Below, one piece after another: positions 1 to 10,754 of a stretch of DNA of 64,000 bases; within the stretch, counting starts at the first letter, position 1, and each line of letters opens with the position of its first letter. The position numbers and the translations under genes are program-made. Origin of the DNA: Owenia fusiformis (Eukaryota; Annelida; Polychaeta; Sabellida; Oweniidae); the NCBI GenBank assembly GCA_903813345.2, contig CAIIXF020000010.1, forward strand, positions 9,912,349-9,976,348, read 5' to 3'. The notes beneath the pieces were generated by a model, which ran no database searches, was not told the DNA's origin, and was given only the letters and a program-made list of their open reading frames with translations.

Positions 1-418
1 TTTGAGAATGCTAAAATGTTCTGATATCTGTTGATTTGAAAAATAATCCACATTCTATATTAGGTGCAGGTACAGGTTTTACCAAAATTATGGATCTTCT
101 CATCAAAAATTGTGGTTTCCATGACAACCATGAGTGTCAGACCATTGAAACTTTACATACTACCTCAGAATGATCTCATCAACTCTCAATAAAATTATTA
201 TAATGATTGAAGATCAACTGAATTAATTATTCAATGATGATAATGTACCCCCCTGTAATTTTCCTTTTTAGGGTCAAAAACCCCATTTTGACCACTTTCG
301 CCCCGGATACGGCGTGTCAGACATAAATTTTCTGAAGTATCACATAAAAATACATAAGAAACAAGTAATTTCAATTTGTTCAGACACCGGTACATTTTTC
401 GGTGCTATCTCACATACT
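1..418. other. Intergenic AT-rich DNA, nothing recognised
   Basis: I see no reading frame with protein-like composition and no repeat that recurs elsewhere in the window before the duplicated block that starts near 419. Confidence 0.5.
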
Positions 419-920
419 AATATACCTCGACCGTAAACCTTGAAACTACTGTTTACCTTGACTTTCGGTCTCTGTCAACAGTAGTTTCTTGGTTCAAAGC
501 CTGGGTATACAATTTTGCAGGTTGACCTCTGAAGAGGTCAACAATTGTATACTGTACTTCCGGTATTTTTCGCTTGAGATTTAGTTTCGCGCTTTTTGGG
601 AGTGTGGTAAGATTGCGAACATTAATCTTTGTGAAATTGTTAATAAAATCTGAGGGGATAAATGGGATACTATGTAACAATGTCTGTTACAGTGGCTTAT
701 TAGATCAAATAAACCCAAAAATTACAATGTAATAGAGGTTAAGGTGCAGCGTGTCATTGACTAAAGATGACATAGTAGTAGGTATACTTAGTGAAATTTG
801 CAAAATTAAATAGCCGCAAAATCGTGCTTTATCAAAATTCGCAAAATTAAAACTCGTGAAATTAACAGGGAGTACAGTAATTCATGTATATATAAATTAT
901 TCTATATTAGAACTATTACA
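419..920. repeat. SDR downstream block, copy 1 (hairpin-rich duplicated segment)
   Basis: This block recurs almost unchanged at about 3526-4165 and 12826-13465, each time just downstream (minus-strand sense) of an SDR gene. It holds two strong inverted repeats. In one, GAAACTACTG pairs with CAGTAGTTTC around a loop containing CTTTCGGTCTC. In the other, GTTGACCTCT and AGAGGTCAAC meet with only two bases between them, flanked by GTATACAATT and AATTGTATAC. The short open frame at 453-680 is conserved only because the DNA is duplicated, and I do not call it a gene. Confidence 0.75.
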
Positions 921-922
921 AT

Positions 923-1300
923 TCATTCACTTGCACACTTTGAAGCATTCTCAATAGTTTGTGTATCAAGTCCCATAAGAGTTTTTCTACCATTCATCAT
1001 AGATGCATCATTTGACGCCAGGTACGCAATGAGCTTAGCTGTCTCTTCAGGAGTACCAGGTTTCTTTGATGGGCACTAACGTGTCATATAGTATTACAAT
1101 TCATTCACTTGCACACTTTGAAGCATTCTCAATAGTTTGTGTATCAAGTTCCATAAGAGTTTGTCCACCATCTTGCACAATGAGAGCACCATTCATCATA
1201 GATGCATCATTTGACGCCAGGTATGCATTATGCAATGAGCTTAGCTGTCTCTTTGGGAGTAACAGGTTTCTTTGATGGGCACTAACGTGTCATATACTAT
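923..1300 (-). pseudogene. Two tandem fragments of the SDR gene 3' end
   Basis: Two partial copies (about 923-1080 and 1096-1285) of the last 150-190 bases of the adjacent SDR gene lie directly downstream of it in the same orientation. Each begins with the ATTCATTCACTTGCACACTTTG motif region that encodes the SDR C-terminus and ends at the TTTCTTTGATGGGCACTAAC junction. They lack the nucleotide-binding and catalytic parts and cannot make an enzyme. A third such fragment lies beside SDR copy B at 4166-4330, so duplication of the gene's tail has happened repeatedly. Confidence 0.75.
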
Positions 1301-1306
1301 TACAGT

Positions 1307-2152
1307 TCATTCACTGGCACACTTTGCAGCATTCTCAATAGTTTGTGTATCAAGTCCCACAAGAGTTTGCCCACCATCATGTACAATGTTAGCACCATTC
1401 ATCATAGATGCATCATCTGATGCGAGATATGCAATCAGCTTAGCAGTCTCCTCAGGAGTACCAGGTTTTTTCAATGGGATAACATGTGAACGCTTCTTGT
1501 AAAGTTCATCTCCCTCTTCCTTTGATTTAACAATTCCACATTTGAGAAAGATGCCAGTGGCCACTAACCCAGGGCAAACTGCATTCACTCGGACTCCCTC
1601 AGAACCATATTCTATACCCGCACATTGAGTAAACTGATTCAGCGCTGCCTTTGAAACTGGATAGATTGCATATCCAAGAGTGTGAGGTCTTGTTCCAGCG
1701 ATACTTGATACATTCACAATGTTTCCCTTGTTTTTCTTTAGCTCTGGGAAACATTTCTGAGAAAGAAATATAGGGGCTTTCAGAGCAACATTGATCTGCC
1801 TGTCAAATTGTTCTTCTGTGACATCCTCAAATCTACAGGGTTCAGCAATACAGGCATTGTTCACGAGTATATCAATGCGCCCGAATGTTTCCATAGCTGT
1901 GTCATATAGTCGTTTTATCAAAGTCTTGTCACTGTTGAAGTCTCCCTGTACCATAGGAAACTTGGCAGTCTGTGCAGCAACTTTCCTGCATTCTTGAACA
2001 GTCTGTTCCAGCGTTTTCATGTCCCTTCCATGTATGACAACACTAGCTCCCTCTTTAGCCATCAACAAGGCAGTGGCCTTCCCAATACCACTGTTTGAAC
2101 CAGTAATGATAACTCCTTTGCCCAAAAATCTCATTTTGATGTCTAACTTCAA
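1307..2152 (-). CDS. Short-chain dehydrogenase/reductase, copy A
   Basis: An intact single-exon 281-residue classical SDR, the usual family size. Visible are the cofactor motif TGSNSGIG at residues 17-24, the HGRD stretch after the second strand (an arginine there usually means NADPH preference), NNAC at 98-101, Asn121, Ser150, Tyr164 and Lys168 (YPVSK) forming the catalytic tetrad, PG after VNAVC, and a C-terminal DGG. It would catalyse NAD(P)H-dependent carbonyl reduction or alcohol oxidation; the substrate cannot be read from sequence. A second Met at residue 7 (MRFLGKG) could be the true start. There is no intron, unlike the other host genes here, so the founder may have been retroposed or transferred. 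It is followed by two fragments of its own tail. Copies B and C are close paralogues. Confidence 0.85.
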   Translation of the reverse strand: MKLDIKMRFLGKGVIITGSNSGIGKATALLMAKEGASVVIHGRDMKTLEQTVQECRKVAAQTAKFPMVQGDFNSDKTLIKRLYDTAMETFGRIDILVNNACIAEPCRFEDVTEEQFDRQINVALKAPIFLSQKCFPELKKNKGNIVNVSSIAGTRPHTLGYAIYPVSKAALNQFTQCAGIEYGSEGVRVNAVCPGLVATGIFLKCGIVKSKEEGDELYKKRSHVIPLKKPGTPEETAKLIAYLASDDASMMNGANIVHDGGQTLVGLDTQTIENAAKCASE

Positions 2153-2345
2153 TGTGCAGCAAAATTATAATGAAGTTATGAAATATGCAAAAAATACTGT
2201 AGTTGCTATCTGCTGTGTTATAGTTACAATGTGTTGTTGAAGTAGAGCAAGGCCAAAGTCCCTTATCTTTCATACAGGCTCTCATACAGTATACATGTAC
2301 TTTATTTATTCTCAACAGTAAAACCTTCACAGGTCACAGATTTTA

Positions 2346-3515
2346 AAATAATATACAGGTGGTGGAAAGACTAGAAATTTACACATCTTTCAAAAAATTG
2401 TGCGCTTAGTTTTAAAATACCATAATTGACTCTGTCTGGTAGGCTTTAATCACCATTCACAAAAAGGGAAAGTTTATCTTGTTGAGATCTATAAACTTGA
2501 TAGTTGAAATTTCTTATGCTCCTTAATTCATCTTCAAATTCAGCAAAAAATCTAGATCTAAGTAAACAGCTAAAAACAACATGCAGGGTTGTCTCATTTT
2601 TAAATCCACATTGACACATGGGAGATTCCACATTTGTGAAATTGTGTGAATGTAAATGAGATTTGAATACTAAGTCACATCTTACTTTATTGAAGATAAT
2701 CTCTTGATTTCTATTTAGGCCAAGATATGAAGTACGGATCATTTTGGTATTTATTAGACCCTTTTTAAGTTCTGATTTAAAAATATTTAGATTATTTGAA
2801 CTTTTAACTTTAGGTGTCAATGAGTTCCACTCAGTCATTGCAGTAAAAATACATGTTCTATTATAAATAGCTGGCCGCTTGATTGGAATACTGTAGTCAA
2901 ATCTATATCGATTTGCCCTGTTATGATTTCTTTTAAATGGAAGGAAGATGTTTGATACATAATCAGGCAAAATATTTCTATTGACTCTATACATAAGGAC
3001 AGTTCTGTGCATCTTTCTTCGGTCAGATAAACTTGGCCAATTTAAGTTTTTTAACAGTTTGAGTGATGAAGTGCCTCGTAAAACACCTGAACAAATACAA
3101 CCAGCCTTATAGAATAGTCTGTCAAGTATTTGCACACCCATAAAGTATATCACAGTAGTCAAATAGAGGGAGAGCAGGCCCGTAGCCAGGATTTGCCAAG
3201 GGGGGTTCAGTTTTCAAAAATTTCCAGGGGGGGTTCACATTTGACAATTTTGGCCCAAATATGGCTAAAATCACTTGAGAAGTGCTCAAAATAGTGAAAA
3301 ACTGCATGATTTTGAAAGGATTTTTGGCCAGGGGGGGGGTTCGCCCGAACCCTGCGAACCCCCCTGGCTACGGGCCTGGAGAATAAAGGATTTAAACATA
3401 AGTTCTAGGTGTTTTCCACCTTTCTTCGGACTAAGCAATTTCAGGGGGTTTAACTTCTTGTCAATTTTTGTTGCCATTTCAGCAATATGATTTTCAAAGG
3501 TCAAATGTTTATCTA
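2346..3515 (-). mobile_element. 5'-truncated LINE fragment (CR1/Jockey-like), split by a MITE
   Basis: The minus-strand frame at 2446-3162 encodes the post-catalytic region of a LINE reverse transcriptase, including WPSLSDRRKMHRTVLMYRVN and MTEWNSLTPKVK, followed by CQCG and a Cys-rich end typical of this class. The frame at 3286-3504 (ENHIAEMATKIDKKLNPLKL) continues the same protein upstream, and the two parts are separated by the short inverted-repeat element at 3175-3378. The RT core and everything before it are missing. The 3' end of the same family recurs at about 57215-57580. The upstream edge coincides with the start of the duplicated SDR block B. Confidence 0.75.
3175..3378. mobile_element. 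MITE with CAGGCCCGTAGCCAGG termini, copy 1
   Basis: Perfect 16-bp terminal inverted repeats CAGGCCCGTAGCCAGG and CCTGGCTACGGGCCTG bound a 204-bp element rich in GGGG and CCCC runs, inserted in the LINE fragment. A second copy of the family lies at 19744-19921. The CAGG termini resemble hAT-type ends, but I cannot see a convincing 8-bp target duplication (only GAG on each side), so the superfamily is uncertain. Confidence 0.75.
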
Positions 3516-3525
3516 GAAAAAAAAA

Positions 3526-4165
3526 AATTATTGCTGGCGTGGTTAGGAGAAAAGGTTGTGAAATGAAGCCAAGATTGATGATTTTCGTCTATATGTGTAT
3601 ACTTAGTTTCTTCTGACTAACAAAACAATCGTAGACCTCTCCATTCGGTTAACCATCAAAATCATATACCTCGACTGTAAACCTTGAAACTACTGTTGAC
3701 CTTGACTTTCGGTCTCTGTCAACAGTAGTTTCTTGGTTTACAGCCAGGGTATACAATTTTGCAGGTTGACCTCTGAAGAGGTCAACAATTGTATACTGTA
3801 CTCCCGGTATTTTTCGCTTGAGATTTAGTTTCGCGCTTTTTGGGATTGTGGTAAGATTGCGAACATTAATCTTTGCGAAATTGTTAATCAAATCTGAGGG
3901 GATAAATGGGATACTAAGTAACAATGTCTTTTACAGTAGCTTATTAGATCAAATAAACCAAAAATTACAATGTAATAGAGGTTAAGGTGCAGCGTGTCAT
4001 TGACCAAAGATGACAAAGTAGTAGGTACACTTAGTGAATTTCGCAAAATTAAATAGCCTCAAAATCGTGTTTTATCAAAATTCGCAAAATTAAAACTCGT
4101 GAAATTACCCGGGAGTACAGTAATTCATGTATATATAAATTATTCTATATTAGAACTATTACACT
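3526..4165. repeat. SDR downstream block, copy 2
   Basis: Near-identical to 12826-13465 from TTATTGCTGGCGTGGTTAGG onward, and to copy 1 from its ATACCTCGAC position onward. It keeps both hairpins, and in this copy the first stem extends to 15 bp (GAAACTACTGTTGAC with GTCAACAGTAGTTTC). Confidence 0.75.
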
Positions 4166-4330
4166 TCATTCACTTGCACACTTTGGAGCATTCGCAATAG
4201 TTTGTGTATCAAGTCCCATAAGGGTTTGTCTACCATTCATCATAGATGCATCATTTGACGCCAGGTATGCAATGAGCTTAGCTGTCTCTTCAGGAGTACC
4301 AGGTTTCTTTGATGGGCACTAACGTGTCAT
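4166..4330 (-). pseudogene. Fragment of the SDR gene 3' end
   Basis: One partial tail copy like those at 923-1300, directly downstream of SDR copy B in the same orientation. It encodes only scraps of the C-terminus. Confidence 0.7.
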
Positions 4331-4343
4331 ATACTATTACAGT

Positions 4344-5189
4344 TCATTCACTTGCACACTTTGCAGCATTCTCAATAGTTTGTGTATCAAGTCCCATAAG
4401 GGTTTGTCCACCATCTTGCACAATGAGAGCACCATTCATCATGGATGCATCATCTGACGCCAGGTACGCAATAAGCTTAGCAGTCTCTTCAGGAGTACCA
4501 GGTTTCTTTGCTGGACACCAACGTGTCAAATACTCATACATTTCATCTTGCTCTTCCTCTGTGTTAACAACTCCAGATTTGAGAAAGATGCCAGTGGCAA
4601 CCGTGCCAGGACAAACTGCATTCACTCGGACTCCCTCAGAACCATATTCTATACCCGCACATTGAGTAAACTGATTCAGCGCTGCCTTTGAAACTGGATA
4701 GATTGCATATCCAAGAGAAATGGGTCTTGTTCCAGTTATGCTTGACACATTCACAATGTTTCCTTTGTTTTTCTTTAGTTCTGGGAAACATTTCTGAGAA
4801 AGAAATATAGGGGCTTTCAGAGCAACATTGATCTGCCTGTCAAATTGTTCCTCTGTGACGTCCTTAAATCCACAGATTTCACCACCACAGGAATTGTTCA
4901 CAAGTATATCAATGCGCTCGAATGTTTCCATAGCTGTATCATATAGTCGTTTTATCAAAGTCTCGTCACTGTTGAAGTCTCCCTGTACCATAGGAAACTT
5001 GGCAGTCTGTGCACCAACTTTCCTGCATCCTTGAACAGTCTGTTCCAGCGTTTGCATGTCCCTTCCATGTATGACAACACTAGCTCCCTCTTTAGCCATC
5101 AACAGGGCAGTGGCCTTCCCAATACCACTGTTTGAACCAGTAATGATAACTACTTTGCCCAAAAATCTCATTTTGATTTCTATCTTCAA
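4344..5189 (-). CDS. Short-chain dehydrogenase/reductase, copy B
   Basis: Intact, 281 residues, single exon, paralogous to copy A along its whole length. TGSNSGIG, Asn121, Ser150, YPVSK and the final DGG are kept. It is the most divergent intact copy: the NNAC motif reads NNSCGG, the stretch after IFLKSG differs (VVNTEEEQDEMYEYLTRW), and the loop before Tyr164 reads TRPISLG. These changes lie in the substrate-lid and loop regions of SDRs, so the substrate may differ from that of copies A and C (inference). The upstream sequence up to about 5530 is shared with copy C, so any promoter has been duplicated too. Confidence 0.85.
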   Translation of the reverse strand: MKIEIKMRFLGKVVIITGSNSGIGKATALLMAKEGASVVIHGRDMQTLEQTVQGCRKVGAQTAKFPMVQGDFNSDETLIKRLYDTAMETFERIDILVNNSCGGEICGFKDVTEEQFDRQINVALKAPIFLSQKCFPELKKNKGNIVNVSSITGTRPISLGYAIYPVSKAALNQFTQCAGIEYGSEGVRVNAVCPGTVATGIFLKSGVVNTEEEQDEMYEYLTRWCPAKKPGTPEETAKLIAYLASDDASMMNGALIVQDGGQTLMGLDTQTIENAAKCASE

Positions 5190-6082
5190 TGTTAAGCAAA
5201 ATTATTGAAGTGATGAAATATGCAAAAAATACTGTAGTTGCTACTGCTGTTTTATAGTTACAATGTGTTGTTGAAGTAGAGCAAGGCCAAAGTATAGATA
5301 TAGTACTTTAGTATTTATTCTCTACAGTAAAACCCTTATGATCAAATGACAGGTCGTAAAAGCATGTATGATGTACTGTGTATCATTAATTTTAAAATGG
5401 GATTTTTTGTTATTTTGACATATGATATTCTATCCCTTTCTGATACACTGTATTCTTGTTATATATTATTAATATTGGAAAAAGACCACACCTGCATTGC
5501 TTATAAAGTATGGGTATAAATAATAAAATAAGCAATGCTTTAAACGAATCAGTTGACACAGATATTCAATTGGAATTCAATTTCAAATATACAAATATAA
5601 TAGCATGTGACTCCAATATAATGTTATCTTGTCTAGCTGGTCTTAAAATCAAAAACTAACAGATATGTTCTTCTAATTGAAACATACTTTAGAATATATA
5701 ATTAACCGTTTGAACTATTCAAATCTAAACATCTTGAATCCCCTGATATCTAGAGTACCACTTGGACCCATTTGGACCCAATGTCAACAGGCAAAGAGGC
5801 AAAGTTGAAGCTATAACTTTTCAAAATGATTTATCAATTCTAATGTATTTAACCTCTCAATTACTCCCTTCACATCATAATATAAGTAAAGCATTGGATG
5901 AGAATAGCACTATAGACATTTTCTACCATATTTTCATTCAATGTACAACTAAAATTCCACAGAAAAATTGGCCCCAAATTTTTTAAATTTAAGGCCCATT
6001 TTGCCTGAAAGGACCTAAAATTGACAAATTATTCCTAAAAAGGCCTATTTTTGAGGGCCTTACAAAATTTTTGGGCCCAAAA
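5190..6082. repeat. Upstream segment shared by SDR copies B and C
   Basis: 5190-5535 and 5655-6075 match 14318-15115. Copy C lacks about 120 bp present here at 5535-5655. The final part (from about 5940) is a GGCCC-rich stretch (AAGGCCCATTTTGCC, AAAATTTTTGGGCCC) like the MITE-type sequences at 15020-15180, 33000-33180 and 33370-33610. The frame at 5762-5986 is preserved only through duplication. Confidence 0.65.
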
Positions 6083-6432
6083 CATATCTGAGATAGAAAT
6101 ATAGTGGTTTTCAGAGCTACGTTGATCTGCCTGTCAAATTGTTCTTCTGTGACATCCTCAAATCTACAGAGTTCAGTAATACAGGCATTGTTCACGAGAA
6201 TATCAATGCGCCCAAATGTTTCCATAGCTGCGTCATATAGTCGCTGTATCAAAGTCTTGTCACTGTTGAAGTCTCCCTGTACCATAGGAAACTTGGCAGT
6301 CTGTGCACCACCTTTCCTGCATTCTTGAACAGTCTGTTCCAGCTCCCTCTTTAGCCATCAGCAGGGCAGTGGCCTTCCCAATACCACTGTTTGAACCAGT
6401 AATGATAGCTCCTTTACCAGAAAATCTCATTT
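6083..6432 (-). pseudogene. Broken SDR copy D
   Basis: It matches the first 45 percent of the SDR gene, from the start region (MRFSGKG, TGSNSGIG) to SLKTTIFLSQ-like codons, and is closest to copy C (both read ITELCRFEDV). An internal deletion of about 35 bp after the GILGKATALL region removes the IHGRD segment and shifts the frame. The 3' half, with the catalytic Tyr and Lys, is absent and is replaced by GGCCC-rich repeat sequence. It is not functional. Confidence 0.8.
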
Positions 6433-7100
6433 TGCTGCCTGTTTACAATGTACATGTACAGCAAAAGTATGATGAAGTATGAAAGGTGCAATAAAATGCT
6501 GGAGTGGCTGTGTATACAGTATACTTTATTGATTCTTATTTACAGTAAACTTTTATGGGAAGCAAGGTCATAAAGCTGTGAAATGTACTGTATAACATTC
6601 ATTTTAAAATAGTTTTGTTGTTTTGACAGATAATATGTTTTCTTGATTCTGTGTTATTCATGTTTGAAAAAGGTACAGATCAAAATCTCACATCCGCATA
6701 TGCTTGTTGTAAACATAATTTATACCCAGTATTATAGGGGTCTAAATGGTATAATGATCATTTCTTAAAAACAAATTAATTAAAATTTCAGGTATTCATG
6801 TTTTAAGCTTAATAAAAAGTTAATCTAAATTGAACAGTTGTATATCAAGTCGAAGAGAGTTGTATGCGCTATCCAGGAGTTGTATATCGTTCTCATGAGA
6901 TGAGTGTTGGTTTTATATTGCAGTTATACAATGCTATTATACAGGGTGTCAAATAAAAATGATCTCCCCTTGTAACTTTAACATCCACATAATGTTGATT
7001 GGTCAATTAGCAGTCAACATTTTTGCCTGTACCCCACCTGTGTATCATGGGATATCATATTATTGATCGCGTATGTTACTGTACTACACTTGTGAATTAT
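6433..7100. other. Intergenic, diverged SDR upstream sequence then unrecognised
   Basis: The first 130 bases resemble the sequence upstream of the intact SDR copies (GATGAAGTATGAAAGG, TTTATTGATTCTTATTTACAG). The remainder holds no frame or repeat that I recognise. Confidence 0.4.
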
Positions 7101-7225
7101 GGGGAATATTTTATTTATTTATTTTGACATACGCTTTTTTAACAGCGGCACACTATTATTAGGTGCGTCAGTATTTGTAATCTACATATATATTTTATAA
7201 GCACTAAAAATGTTTACATAAAATA

Positions 7226-10200
7226 CTACAGTTTTCTAGGGTTAAAAAGTGTTGCTAAAAACATCTTCACATATTTATCAAACATATAAAAAATGTCATG
7301 CCCCAATTCCATAAAAACCTTATCACCAAGTAGTGTAATTAACCTATCATGAATGTTCGAAGACAATAAACTGCTACTTAAAATGGGAGAAACATATTTC
7401 TCTACATCGTTGTAAAAGTCGGACCTGGCTTTGGCAAAATGGGGACACACCATTAATCTGTGTGATAGAGTATCTCTCAAATTAAGATTACACATTATAC
7501 ATATACCATCACTTTTGCCCCACTTTTCATAATTTGTCTCAAGGCAGAAATTATTCGATCTTGCTAGAAATTTCATTTTAGATCCATAAAGATCAAGGTC
7601 ATTCTTAAGGTACCTTACGGTTATGGGTTTTAACCTCCTTATATATTTCAAGGGAGGGGTGTTCAGCTACCCTAGTGTGGAAATTATAAATGCTTTGGGA
7701 TTGAGATATAGTTAAAAATGAGGGGTACCATTCGCTGTCATTCCGAAAAATAACATCATCTAAACCTTTATCTCTTAAAATATTCCGTGCATTTGATGCA
7801 AATTTCCAATATGATTCTTTGCCGACTTTTAATAATTTTAGCAAATTCTGTAGGATTTTATGAGGGAGGGATGTAGTTGGTACATTACAATTTAGGTAGT
7901 TCAAATAGTCAATTTGTCTTTTTTCAATCACCTCTGCTATCGGTTTCCAGCCTAAATCCCCCAATATAGATTCACTGGCGGGTTTACTTTTAATTTGAAA
8001 AATGGCTTGGGCGGCACCATATTGAAATGAGGTAATTTTGGCAAGGCTTGACTTTGGGAGTACCCAGGTCGGGCATCCATGCAGGATAGCAGGTGCCATC
8101 ATAGAGTTGTAAATCGTACTTCCAAATTCAATGCGCTTGAAATTACAGTGTTTGGTTAAAGTAGAACTTAAATAATTTTTCATTTTCCTGGCCTTTTCAT
8201 ATAAATATTTCAGATGTGCAGTTTCTTTGAGACTTCTATTGAACATTACTCCAAGATATTTGTACTCATTTACCTCTGGCAGTCTCAAATTCCCAAATGA
8301 CCATACCTTTTCCGAATCAAATCTTTTCCCTATTATCATTATCTTAGATTTTTTGTCACTGAACTGAAATCCCCATTTAAGTCCAAAATTATTAGTGATT
8401 GTTAACATTGACTGGAGTTCTTTCTCAGATTGACCCATTAACACAATGTCATCGGCATAAAGAAGACAGGGGATTTTTTTATCTTCAAAGGGCAGACCAA
8501 AACTGGACATTCTTAAACTGTCTTCAAGGTCTGTCATTAATATGGAAAAAAGGGTCGGGGATAGAATACAACCTTGCTTCACTCCAGATGAGGAGTCAAA
8601 CCAGTCAGTTTCATATTGTCCAAAGATGACCTTGTTTGAAGTGTTAGAGTATAGTGATTACAAAATCCTCCAAGTTTTACCTTGGATTCCCTTTTCCCAA
8701 AGTTTTAGAAATAGCAAATCACGATCTAAAACGTCAAATGCCTTAGAAATGTCAATAAAAGCTAAATAGAATTTGAGTTTCTTATCTTTACGAAGGCTAC
8801 ATAGTCCTTTAAGGGAAAATATATGATTTTCTAATCTTTTGCCTTTTTGAAATGCGCCTTGAAGGTCGCCTAAAAGATTGTTTTCACGAAGAAAGTCCAT
8901 TATCTGGTTTTCCAACAGACTCGAGAATAATTTATACATATTGGATGTAATCGTTATTCCACGATAATTATTGAAAACTTCTGGATCACCTTCCTTATGG
9001 AGGGGTTTGACAATACCTTGTTGCCAATCAAATTGAATTTTTTCAAACATTCTGATAGCATTAAAAAGATCTAAAATAGGCTGCGAGAGAACTTCTTTAC
9101 CATTTTTCAAGAATTCATTGGGAATTTGATCTATACCAACTGCCTTTCCATTTGAAAGACCAGATATATGTTTTGATAAACTTGCTAGATCAAAAGTAAT
9201 ATGACTGAGTGCTCTATCACTTACAATGTTATCAAGCTCAATATTATTGAGGGTGTCTGAAGCTTGATTTGGGAGGGTTTCGGGGTTTTTACTTTTAGAA
9301 CCAACATTTTTCCAATATTCTTTAAGTGTTTCGTTAACTTCTTTTGGGTCACATATAATATGGTTGGGGTCATTTGGGTCTTTCATTCTAATGGGGAAAT
9401 TGCTCTTTGTATTGAATTTTTTCAGCGCTTTCCAATAACTTTTTGAAGATTTCGACTTATTACGGGCATTGTTGGTAATTATTCTAATGTGATTCTTTAT
9501 ATGGTTTTCTTTAATTTTTGTTGCAACTTGATGTTTAAGATCTTGATAAATCTCCCAAAGTTCCTTAATAACAGTTGGGTCCGCTGATTTTGACTTTTGC
9601 CAAATTCTATGAAAACGGCTGGCCTCTTTCCTATTTTTAATCAATTGCTTCAATTCAGAATCCCAAAAATCTCTGCTATTTTTAGAAACTTTCTTCATAC
9701 CAATTGCTTTGTTACCAACATTTATTAATTTAACCTTAAAACAGTTCCAAATCTCTTCAACATTTAACCCATCAATTGACCAATTTTTATATTCAGAACT
9801 CAATTCTGACTTAAACATCCCCCAGTCAGTTTGGTCATTAAAATTCCATTTGGTATAGGCAATATTATCATTTGAAGAAGGGGCCTCTGAGTCAGGTTTG
9901 TAAACAGGGACAAACTTACTATTTATAGTAATGACATTGTGATCACTACCAACTGAGAGTTCTTTATGTTCATTAATAATCATATTTACAAAGTGGGATT
10001 GCTGAAAATGGTCATTGGCTAAAACATAATCGATCGTAGATAGTTGTTCATTGCGTGTCCAAGTAATTGTACCTTCACAGTTATCTGAGCAGTTAAGAAT
10101 AGATAAGTCTGACACTTCACTAAATAGTTTTAACAGGTCACCATTTGGGCTATGATGTCCGTCATTTCTAAAACCAGGAATCTTACCATTAAAGTAACCC

Positions 10201-10694
10201 ATTATAAGGATGTTATAACCATCATTAATAGATGCTACATTTTGCTCTAGTTCATCATATAATTCCTGGGTTTTGACCATGTCCCGACCATCACAAGGGA
10301 AATAGACTACACATACATATATAATCTCATTGTTAATCTTCAGTTTTAACCAAAGCCGTTCATAATCAGATTTCGAATCAAAGGGATTATCATCAAGCAA
10401 AACAACATCTTTGTGAATAAAAAACCCTAACCCACCACCGAGTTTGCCTTTTCTATTCTTTTCTCGCCAGACATACTCATTATCCAAGTGTATTAGTGAA
10501 TTGGAATCATTAAAAAACGTTTCTGCTAGGGCAAAGAGGTCATAATGGTTATCTGTGAGAAGTTTATTAAGTTCTGCTTGTTTGGCTATTCCAAGCCTTT
10601 GGACATTGTTATAGCCAAATTTAACAGCTGCTATATTAGATTTTTTAACCGTATGACCACCTCGCCTATGTTTTTTATGACATTTGTTTACCAC
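7226..10694 (-). CDS. LINE ORF2: endonuclease and reverse transcriptase (broken)
   Basis: 10694-8658 encodes an APE-like endonuclease (AETFF, WLKLK, STIDYVLAND, SDHNVI) followed by the start of the reverse transcriptase (VGIDQIPNEFLKNG, NNYRGITITS, AFIDISKAFDVLDR). 8582-7605 continues in the same frame with GVKQGCILSPTLFS, the catalytic YADD box and EYKYLGVMFN. A TAA at 8660-8658 interrupts the frame right after GKTWRIL; upstream of 8582 the frame is open (FGQYETDWFDSSSG). A frameshift near 7610-7650 moves the final part (7651-7226) to another frame; it carries a Cys/His cluster (CIMCNLNLRDTLSHRLMVC). In the endonuclease the usual GDFN box reads GYFN, which replaces a catalytic-site aspartate. 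The protein would nick target DNA and copy element RNA; this copy cannot make it whole. Confidence 0.85.
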
Positions 10695-10754
10695 ATTGCA
10701 TTTTGGCTGACATTTAGTATGGAATGGGGGTAAGGCTATATCATAGCCAAGAAT

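Noticed and set aside
453-680. A 75-residue frame repeated at 3649-3924 and 13002-13229
   Set aside because: It lies across the hairpins of the duplicated SDR flank; the DNA, not the protein, explains the conservation.
1791-1997. A 68-residue plus-strand frame conserved at all SDR copies
   Set aside because: It is antisense to the SDR genes and conserved only because they are recent duplicates.
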